A program made the position numbers and the translations under genes. A DNA stretch of 10,656 nucleotides from Clostridiaceae bacterium (lineage in GTDB: Bacteria > Bacillota > Clostridia > Oscillospirales > Acutalibacteraceae): NCBI GenBank assembly GCA_904501705.1, contig CAJGCA010000055.1, positions 1 to 10,656 of the forward strand, in the 5' to 3' direction. Positions 6,416 through 10,656 of the stretch are shown here, piece after piece. The notes beneath the pieces were generated by a model that saw only the letters and a list, made by a program, of their open reading frames with translations, did no database searches and was not told where the DNA came from. Every line of letters begins with the position of its first letter. The stretch's first letter is position 1.

Positions 6416-6794
6416 CCCAGGCAGAGCCGCAACCCCTACAAAGCCCCGCCACAATCGGGAGAACCGCCAGAGCAACCCCTATTTCCGGGAAGGGCCAGCA
6501 ACAGCAACCCCTATTTCCTTTTCAGAGGGAAACCCCGGAAAGCCCCGTTTCTGCGGGCTTTGCCGCGCAGATGTGACCGGGCCGGGAGCCGCAGCAACCC
6601 CGGGCCTTTCTCCTGCTTGCTTTTCGACCACACCGAAACAGGGGGAGCGGGGGCCACACCGCAACAGCAAGAAGGGCGTGGACAGCCGCCCGCTCTGCTT
6701 GCCTGGGCGTGAACGCTCACGCCCGTTGCTTGCTAAGACAATACCGCCCGCCGCAGAAGATCAGCCGCACACCGAGAAAGGGGGAAACGCCGCC
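6416..6794 (+). other. Gene-poor, repeat- and hairpin-rich segment
   Basis: No convincing gene. An open frame from ATG 6402 crosses this stretch, but it lacks a Shine-Dalgarno and its translation is low-complexity. The segment holds AGCAACCCCTATTTCC twice (6471-6486 and 6503-6518), with GCAACCCC also at 6429-6436 and 6594-6601. It also has hairpins AAAGCCC (6540-6546) / GGGCTTT (6555-6561) and a perfect GGGCGTGA (6705-6712) / TCACGCCC (6717-6724). Neither is followed by a T tract. It may contain binding sites or degraded coding sequence. Confidence 0.5.
6471..6518 (+). repeat. Two copies of a 16-bp direct repeat, 32-bp period
   Basis: AGCAACCCCTATTTCC occurs exactly at 6471-6486 and 6503-6518. 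The 32-bp period is close to three helical turns, so bound proteins would lie on the same face. It lies just downstream of the partition operon and could serve as a centromere, though parS sites are more often upstream. Confidence 0.55.
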
Positions 6795-7043
6795 TTGATT
6801 GTTTATCCGTATATCGACCAGGCCGAGGGCGTGGAGATCACCGAGAGCGACCAATACCAAGCCTTGACCGAGAAAGCCCAGGGACTTCTTGACGGGCTGA
6901 ACCTTCGCCCAGCGAAGCGGGCAGAGCTGCAGCACCTTCTTACAGGGAAAGAACAGGAAGCCGCCCGCCTTGCCTTTATCTGCGGAGCGAGAGCCGGAGA
7001 CATTCACGCGCATATCGTGGGCCGCTTGCAGCGCAGAGATTGA
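6795..7043 (+). CDS. Small hypothetical helical protein
   Basis: An 82-aa protein, if translation starts at TTG 6795 after AGAAAGGGGG (6774-6783). The frame stays open back to ATG 6402, but that longer N-terminus is Pro/Gly/Arg-rich with no ribosome binding site, so I prefer the short form. The product is well balanced and mostly helical: an acidic start, YQALTEKAQGLLDGLNLRPAKRAELQHLL, then ARLAFICGARAGDIHAHIVG. The overall pattern, ending in a F..G.R.G-like helix, resembles small uncharacterised proteins common in clostridial mobile elements (DUF6809-like), but the match is weak. There is no HTH, signal peptide or catalytic motif. Start and function are uncertain. Confidence 0.5.
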   Translation: MIVYPYIDQAEGVEITESDQYQALTEKAQGLLDGLNLRPAKRAELQHLLTGKEQEAARLAFICGARAGDIHAHIVGRLQRRD

Positions 7044-7096
7044 CCGAGAGCCACAGGAAGCCGCCAGGACGAGCGCAGACGGAAGGAGCGGGAACA

Positions 7097-7297
7097 ATGA
7101 CACCCAGCAACCGCACAACCGCATACAGGGCAACGAGAGCCGCCAGAGCGCACCCGGAAGCAGACGCAGCCGCCAGCACCACAGGCAGAGACGCACCGCG
7201 CCGGAGACCTGGACAGCACCAGCGGAGACAGCCGGAACAGCATGGGGAAAACGGGGGCATTGTCCGAAAACTATTATTAGCAGACAATGAAAAGTGA
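7097..7297 (+). CDS. Possible small basic protein
   Basis: A 66-aa frame whose main support is a good initiation site: GGAAGGAG (7081-7088) eight bases before ATG 7097. The product is rich in Arg, Ala, Thr, Gln and His, with no hydrophobic core until the last ten residues (IVRKLLLADN). It may be a disordered nucleic-acid-binding peptide or a chance frame in GC-rich DNA. Its end overlaps the TAGCAGACAAT repeat at 7278-7288. Confidence 0.35.
   Translation: MTPSNRTTAYRATRAARAHPEADAAASTTGRDAPRRRPGQHQRRQPEQHGENGGIVRKLLLADNEK
7260..7288 (+). promoter_or_regulatory. Weak promoter / candidate operator upstream of the second HTH gene
   Basis: TTGTCC (7260-7265) and GACAAT (7283-7288) have a 17-bp spacer but match consensus only partly. 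The -10 candidate lies inside TAGCAGACAAT (7278-7288), identical to the 11-mer in the recombinase promoter spacer at 2970-2980. A second GACAAT is at 7299-7304. The shared element is followed in both places by a C/A-rich leader. The shared site is certain; a working promoter is not. Confidence 0.4.
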
Positions 7298-7715
7298 AGA
7301 CAATAGCACCCTATTACACGCCCATATAGCCCCCATGTGAAGCTATCGACATACACACCACCACATACACAGGACAGACAGCACAGCCACACAGCACCGC
7401 CGCCCGCTCTGACAGCCGCAGCCTATAGGGGAAGGAGCTGGGCCGGAGCCTGGACACCATGCAGCCGCGCCGCAGATCAGAGCGAGAGCCAGCCGGAGAC
7501 AGCCGAGCGGGCCGGACAGCAGCCGGACGAGCTGCAGCCGGAGCCGGAGACCAGCAGACCAGCCGGGGCCACCTGGGGCATAACCCCCACCCCCTACCAC
7601 GCACACGCACCCGCCCCCGGTTTACAGTCGGCAGCTTTATTTTCTTCTCCACGCCCCCCGGTAGCTCTTCCCGGGACAGCCCTTTTCTAATTTTCGCCTT
7701 TAGGAGTGATAGCCC
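7298..7715 (+). other. Intergenic or leader segment without a convincing gene
   Basis: A C/A-rich, G-poor tract runs from about 7345 to 7405. It is followed by a stretch of repeated CAGCCGGA / GGAGACAGCCG-like words (about 7485-7565; a related word occurs near 7224-7234). One frame here reads as a Glu/Gln/Pro-rich sequence but has no good start, so degraded coding sequence is possible. CCCGG (about 7661) and CCGGG (about 7674) could form a small stem before T-rich sequence. The end carries the ribosome binding site of the gene at 7716. Confidence 0.4.
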
Positions 7716-8084
7716 ATGCCTACCATTTACCAGACAGACCGAGAAAGGCTTATTCTCTACAGGCTGGAAGAAGCCGCCCGCTATATCGGAGTATCGAGCC
7801 GGACGCTTCGCCAGTATATCAAAGATCAGAGACTACCAGCGCAGAAGATCGGGGGCATTGTGTATATCTGGGATCAGAATTTGAGCGCGTTTGTGCGCGG
7901 AGCGCACACCACGCACACCCGGAACACCGTACCCGCTCCCACCTTCGCAGAGGATTTCCCGCCAGATCCTTTTTTGTCTGCCCAGGATCAAGACTTCACC
8001 CTATCGCCAGACTTCACACAGGCCGATATTGACCGCATAGCAGCGGAGACCTACGCCGCCGCGCTCCGAGAGCAGGACGATTGA
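7716..8084 (+). CDS. Second excisionase-type (MerR-like, HTH_17) protein with C-terminal extension
   Basis: A 122-aa protein. Residues about 14-62 (LYRLEEAARYIGVSSRTLRQYIKDQRLPAQKIGGIVYIWDQNLSAFVRG) are a clear HTH_17 winged helix, related in pattern to the 62-aa protein at 6227. Residues 63-122 form an extra acidic region with a Thr/His/Pro-rich linker and a final helix (DIDRIAAETYAAALREQ). TAGGAG (7701-7706) lies nine bases before the ATG. It sits upstream of the replication gene and may regulate it, the recombinase, or both; excision is an alternative. The fold call is firm, the role inferred. Confidence 0.8.
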   Translation: MPTIYQTDRERLILYRLEEAARYIGVSSRTLRQYIKDQRLPAQKIGGIVYIWDQNLSAFVRGAHTTHTRNTVPAPTFAEDFPPDPFLSAQDQDFTLSPDFTQADIDRIAAETYAAALREQDD

Positions 8085-8250
8085 AGCCCGCCCCTATATA
8101 ACGCGCACGCACGCACGCGATAAACACACCCGCACGCGCATTATAGAGCAGCCGCCAGAACGGAAGCCCAGGGCCGGAGCCTGGAAGAAATCACCCCTTT
8201 TTACAGGGGACGCACGAAAAGAAACAAACGAAAAAAGGGCCAAAAAGAAG
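8085..8250 (+). other. Upstream part of the rep leader
   Basis: It holds GCAC-type tandem units (about 8105-8117) and near-palindromic arms around TATAACGCGC (8097-8106) and GCGCATTATA (8136-8145). Two short hairpins follow: CCAGG (8168-8172) / CCTGG (8180-8184) and CCCCT (8194-8198) / AGGGG (8205-8209). A purine-rich, A-rich run covers about 8214-8250. No good promoter was found. It may be the 5' leader of the replication gene. Confidence 0.45.
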
Positions 8251-8299
8251 AGTTACCCAGCCCGTTTAAGTAACTATTTTTTTCAAAATGCAGAGTTAC
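8251..8299 (+). promoter_or_regulatory. Attenuator-like switch in the rep leader
   Basis: GTAACT (8270-8275) can pair with AGTTAC before it (8251-8256) or AGTTAC after it (8294-8299). The first hairpin is followed by A and seven T (8277-8283), as in an intrinsic terminator. The second would place that T run in its loop, as in an antiterminator. GCCCG (8260-8264) and CGGGC (8300-8304) can pair in a further alternative. Stems are only 6 bp, so this is tentative. Three AGTTAC-type half-sites could instead be an operator for the initiator. It lies 64 bases before the rep start, a sensible place for copy-number control. Confidence 0.45.
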
Positions 8300-8362
8300 C
8301 GGGCCGCGCCTGTTCGCTTTTCACGCCGCCCATATACCACCCCAACAAGGAGCAATCAGCCA

Positions 8363-10135
8363 ATGGACAACAACGATATTTTCCTTCTATCGGACAAGAA
8401 CCGGGCCTATTTCAAGCGGATCAGAGCCGCGATTTTTGCGGAGCTTCACGCCGAAGGGATAGACACCGACAACGGCTTCACCGTGGAAGAGGACGCGCTG
8501 CAGCGCATAGCCCAACGCTTGACGGAGAGAACCCCGAAGATCAACCCGCTTGCAACCTATAAGAAAGCGCACAAGGCCGCAACGGAGCGCAGTTTTATGC
8601 TTATGCGGGCTGATTTGAAAGGCGTAACGCTGGAAGAATACGCCCACCTTTACCGCCTGGGAACCGGGACGGAAGCAGAGGAAGAGCGGGAAACGCCAGA
8701 GGAACACGCCGCCTTTCTGGAAGAACTGCGGGCCGAGATCGAGCGCAGCCGCCTTTTCTACTACATGGGGAAAAGGGAGCCGCAGAATTTCCGCGCCCTG
8801 TATAGGGAATGGTTTTACCTTCGCAGCGATGACCCGTCTTTTCTGAAAACCCCATTGCTTTCTCCTGTATGGCCTGGAAGCCCCGCCTATGCTCTGCTAT
8901 CTGGGCTGGACGATTGGCAATCAGCCCACACTATGCGGAACGGCAAAAAGACATGGATCACCCAGGAGATCAGAGCGGAGAACCCGGAATACTGGGGCAA
9001 GGAATGGAGCTTCACGCCAACGCCGGAGCAGCTGGACGCTCTGCGGAACGCGCTGGGGCTTCCCAGATACCGCTATATCAGCCTGGGGGACTATACAGAC
9101 CTTCTATTCCTTGACAGCTTCTTAAAGGCTATCGTTGACGCTTCCCCTTCCGTTGAAATCCATTCCGGGGACAAGCCGCCTATAGGAAGCACAGCCGGGG
9201 CTAAACGATTTAGCTACATTCACCAGGGAACAGCATTAAACGAGTATGTAAAAACCCAAGCAACCCCGGAGAATATAACCGTTGACGCTTCCGGGCTTGC
9301 TATCATAGCAAGACAAGATTTTTCAATCCGTCTACCCTACACTTTGCTACCTGGGCTTCGGGCTTCTGCCTATCAGCTGTTAGACGCAATAGTTAGACGC
9401 TACACGGAGAACGGAGCGCGAAGCCCGGAAGTTGTATTAACCCTTGACGAATATATGACCGCGAGGGGGCTAAAAGACAGGAAACAAGCAAAGGAACAGG
9501 CAAGGGTAGATTTGGCAGTTTTACAGGCTTCCGCTATCACCTGGGAAGAAAAGCGCGGGGGGACAACCGATACTTACAAATTCGTAAACGTGGCAGACTG
9601 GGGCAGCATTGAAAGAGACGGGAGAATAATTTTCACCTTCGGGGCTAAATTCCATTCCGTTCTGTCTGCTTACCCCGTCATGCCTTACCCTGATTTCCTT
9701 CTAAAAATTAACGGGAATAACAACCCGAACAGCTATTTTTTCGGGCGAAAGATAGCCGAGCATAAGCGCATGAACGCCGGAAAGAGCAATGAAGATTTGA
9801 TTTCCGTTGATACTCTGCTTTCCGTGGCCCGCTCCATTCCTTCCTATGAGCGAGTAATGCGAGGAAATAGAAACATTACCGCAAGGATTATAGAACCGTT
9901 CGAGCGGGATATGGACGCGCTCGCGCCGGATATTACATGGGAATATTGCCACCGGGCCAATACCCCACTTACAGAAGACGAGCTTTCCGACATGAGCTAC
10001 AGCTTGTTCTCTTCGCTTCTTGTTCATGTAACATGGAAGGACTACCCAGACCAATCCCACCTTATCGAGCGGAGAGCCGCCGCAATCGAAGCGGCAAAAG
10101 AGCCGCCGAAGGAGCGGAAAAAGCGGAAAAAGTGA
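8363..10135 (+). CDS. Putative plasmid replication initiator protein
   Basis: A 590-aa protein. ATG 8363 is preceded by AAGGAG (8347-8352) at ten bases; an upstream ATG at 8288 has no ribosome binding site. Residues about 325-400 (LLPGLRASAYQLLDAIVRRYTENG ... LTLDEYMTARGL) and 420-530 (RIIFTFGAKFHSVL ... SYFFGRKIAEHKRMN ... ITARIIEPFERDM) resemble the tandem winged helices of Rep_3/RepA-type initiators. Residues 1-320 are a long extension I do not recognise, with a charged helical part (about 100-135). The C-terminus is very basic (PKERKKRKK). The four iterons begin about 155 bases downstream, the strongest argument for an initiator. Codon use in the second half is noticeably richer in A/T than elsewhere. 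The family call is by pattern only. Confidence 0.65.
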   Translation: MDNNDIFLLSDKNRAYFKRIRAAIFAELHAEGIDTDNGFTVEEDALQRIAQRLTERTPKINPLATYKKAHKAATERSFMLMRADLKGVTLEEYAHLYRLGTGTEAEEERETPEEHAAFLEELRAEIERSRLFYYMGKREPQNFRALYREWFYLRSDDPSFLKTPLLSPVWPGSPAYALLSGLDDWQSAHTMRNGKKTWITQEIRAENPEYWGKEWSFTPTPEQLDALRNALGLPRYRYISLGDYTDLLFLDSFLKAIVDASPSVEIHSGDKPPIGSTAGAKRFSYIHQGTALNEYVKTQATPENITVDASGLAIIARQDFSIRLPYTLLPGLRASAYQLLDAIVRRYTENGARSPEVVLTLDEYMTARGLKDRKQAKEQARVDLAVLQASAITWEEKRGGTTDTYKFVNVADWGSIERDGRIIFTFGAKFHSVLSAYPVMPYPDFLLKINGNNNPNSYFFGRKIAEHKRMNAGKSNEDLISVDTLLSVARSIPSYERVMRGNRNITARIIEPFERDMDALAPDITWEYCHRANTPLTEDELSDMSYSLFSSLLVHVTWKDYPDQSHLIERRAAAIEAAKEPPKERKKRKK

Positions 10136-10143
10136 CAAGATCG

Positions 10144-10176
10144 AGCGGGGCAGCACACCGCAAGCCCCGCTTTTTC
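10144..10176 (+). terminator. Strong intrinsic terminator after rep
   Basis: AGCGGGGC (10144-10151), a 12-nt loop and GCCCCGCT (10164-10171) form a perfect 8-bp GC-rich stem followed by TTTTTCTTCTC. It starts eight bases after the rep stop and shields the origin from transcription. Confidence 0.92.
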
Positions 10177-10287
10177 TTCTCTTTTCGATTTCCTATAAAG
10201 GGAATACCCGCCCGCAGCAACAACATCTTGATAGCTTCGCCAGGGGCAGAATACAAGATAGCCGCAGCCCGCAACCCGCAAAATATT
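10177..10287. other. Segment between the rep terminator and the iterons
   Basis: No gene. ATCTTG (10224-10229) and CAAGAT (10255-10260) form an inverted repeat, and the segment ends in an A/T-rich stretch (AAAATATTTTTT). No DnaA-box consensus was found. It is probably part of the origin. Confidence 0.4.
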
Positions 10288-10374
10288 TTTTGGGGGTAGC
10301 CCTGTGCATTTTGGGGGGTAGCCCTGTGCAATTTGGGGGGTAGCCCTGTGCAATTTGGGGGGTAGCCCTGTGCA
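10287..10374 (+). repeat. Four 22-bp iterons (probable replication origin)
   Basis: The core GGGGGTAGCCCTGTGCA occurs at 10292-10308, 10314-10330, 10336-10352 and 10358-10374, a perfect 22-bp period. Units 2-4 are identical including the linking ATTT; unit 1 differs slightly at its edges (one G fewer, TTTT before it). The 22-bp spacing, two helical turns, in tandem orientation next to a putative Rep gene is the classic layout of theta-replicating iteron plasmids. Initiator binding here should open the A/T-rich DNA that follows and, by handcuffing, limit copy number. Confidence 0.9.
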
Positions 10375-10430
10375 AGAATTTTCTGAAACCCTTGATTTAC
10401 AAGGCTTTTCGGGGCGTGGATTTCATCTAA

Positions 10431-10458
10431 TAGTTTCTAATTGTACTAAAAGAAACTA
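10431..10458. repeat. 28-bp two-arm site, candidate recombinase core site
   Basis: The perfect 8-bp ends TAGTTTCT (10431-10438) and AGAAACTA (10451-10458) are separated by 12 bases. Read as dif-like, there are two 11-bp arms around a 6-bp centre TGTACT (10442-10447). The size equals that of Xer dif sites, but the arm sequence does not match dif consensus I recall. It could be the core site of the plasmid's recombinase, or a regulator-binding palindrome in the origin. Confidence 0.45.
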
Positions 10459-10467
10459 AGCAGCACC

Positions 10468-10491
10468 GCCGCAAATTTTTATTTTTGCGGC
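10468..10491. repeat. GC-armed palindrome with A/T loop upstream of the -10 element
   Basis: GCCGCAAA (10468-10475) and TTTGCGGC (10484-10491) form a perfect 8-bp stem around an all-A/T 8-base loop. It covers the -35 region of the primase promoter and has no T tract on its 3' side, so a repressor or activator site is likelier than a terminator. Confidence 0.6.
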
Positions 10492-10493
10492 TA

Positions 10494-10502
10494 TGCTATA
10501 AT
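10494..10502 (+). promoter_or_regulatory. Extended -10 promoter for the primase-helicase operon
   Basis: TGC followed by a perfect TATAAT (10497-10502) is an extended -10 element. No good -35 hexamer lies 16-18 bases upstream, which extended -10 promoters can tolerate. Transcription would start near 10509 and cross the circle junction to the gene at 238, giving a leader of roughly 245 nt. A short hairpin (CCCCT at 10504-10508, AGGGG at 10516-10520) sits around the predicted start. Confidence 0.6.
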
Positions 10503-10515
10503 TCCCCTGTAAATA

Positions 10516-10656
10516 AGGGGCCGCAAGAGCCGGGGCCAGGCCTAACAAGCAACGGATTTGTATATACCCTTACCGGCAAGCAATGCTTCCGGCTATCCAG
10601 ACGCTACCCGCAAGCAGGGCATGTGTACATACAAATGCAAAAATCCGCTTGTTAGG
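10516..10656. repeat. Terminal direct repeat, right copy
   Basis: Exact second copy of bases 1-141. It adds no information if the molecule is circular. Confidence 0.85.

Larger units (their letters stand above)
10375..10515. other. A/T-rich origin segment and promoter region
   Basis: More A/T-rich than the rest of the plasmid and next to the iterons, so the likely unwinding element. It contains the hairpin CCTTG (10390-10394) / CAAGG (10400-10404) followed by CTTTTC, the 28-bp two-arm site, the GCCGCAAA/TTTGCGGC palindrome and the primase promoter. No protein gene is visible. Confidence 0.5.

Noticed and set aside
6402..6794. Long N-terminal extension of the 6795 gene from ATG 6402
   Set aside because: No ribosome binding site, overlap with the upstream gene, and low-complexity Pro/Gly/Arg-rich translation; the TTG at 6795 has a Shine-Dalgarno.
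7337..7884. Two overlapping + strand frames (7337-7690 and 7459-7884)
   Set aside because: Poor start sites and biased low-complexity translation; the second runs into the well-supported gene at 7716 in another frame.
8081..8100. Promoter from TTGAAG and TATATA
   Set aside because: The spacer is only 8 bp and the -35 overlaps the end of the upstream gene.
10287..10374. CRISPR array
   Set aside because: The period is 22 bp with no unique spacers and no cas genes; these are iterons.
10193..10375. Minus-strand open frames across the iterons (repeated MHRATPQ)
   Set aside because: The repetition is only the translation of the 22-bp iterons.
10177..10515. DnaA boxes near the iterons
   Set aside because: No TTATNCACA match on either strand was found by eye.
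1..10656. Relaxase, toxin-antitoxin, resistance, restriction or defence genes; tRNA or rRNA
   Set aside because: No ORF or segment shows motifs of these; the plasmid appears cryptic.

Overview
The window reads as one complete small plasmid, linearised. Its first 141 bases recur exactly as its last 141 (1-141 = 10516-10656), as when a circular contig is cut open, so the unique circle would be about 10,515 bp. The DNA is GC-rich, every convincing protein gene is on the + strand, Shine-Dalgarno sequences are strong (AGGAG/AAGGGAG), and two promoters match the sigma-A consensus perfectly. With a CHC2-TOPRIM-DnaB fusion, a ParA/ribbon-helix-helix pair and a YdbC/PC4-like protein, this suggests a cryptic plasmid of a GC-rich Firmicute (Clostridia, gut-type). 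No taxonomic marker is present, so the host is inference.

Layout. (1) 10494 across the junction to 2917: an extended -10 promoter, a long structured leader with a ~130-base imperfect palindrome, a primase-helicase gene, a coupled coiled-coil gene and an intrinsic terminator. (2) 2962-4018: a perfect promoter, a CA-rich leader and a complete tyrosine recombinase. (3) 4090-4192: on the minus strand, a perfect promoter, ~68 nt of transcript and an intrinsic terminator, i.e. a predicted small RNA gene. (4) 4213-5050: a 94-aa unknown protein, a hairpin-rich gap and a PC4-like ssDNA-binding protein. (5) 5099-6415: ParA, a ribbon-helix-helix partner and a small MerR/excisionase-type DNA binder, tightly packed. 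(6) 6416-7715: a repeat- and hairpin-rich stretch with two small putative genes. (7) 7716-8084: a second excisionase-type DNA binder. (8) 8085-10176: a leader with an attenuator-like sequence, a 590-aa putative replication initiator and a strong terminator. (9) 10177-10515: the probable origin, with four 22-bp iterons, an AT-rich segment, a 28-bp two-arm site resembling a recombinase core site, and the promoter of the primase operon.

How it may work: the initiator binds the iterons next to its gene; the plasmid supplies its own primase-helicase and possibly an ssDNA-binding protein; ParA plus the ribbon-helix-helix protein segregate copies; the recombinase may resolve multimers or drive integration, with the excisionase-like proteins as accessory factors or repressors. 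No relaxase, resistance, toxin-antitoxin, restriction or virion gene was seen. The least expected elements are the minus-strand small RNA gene, the rep-leader switch-like structure and the large palindrome.
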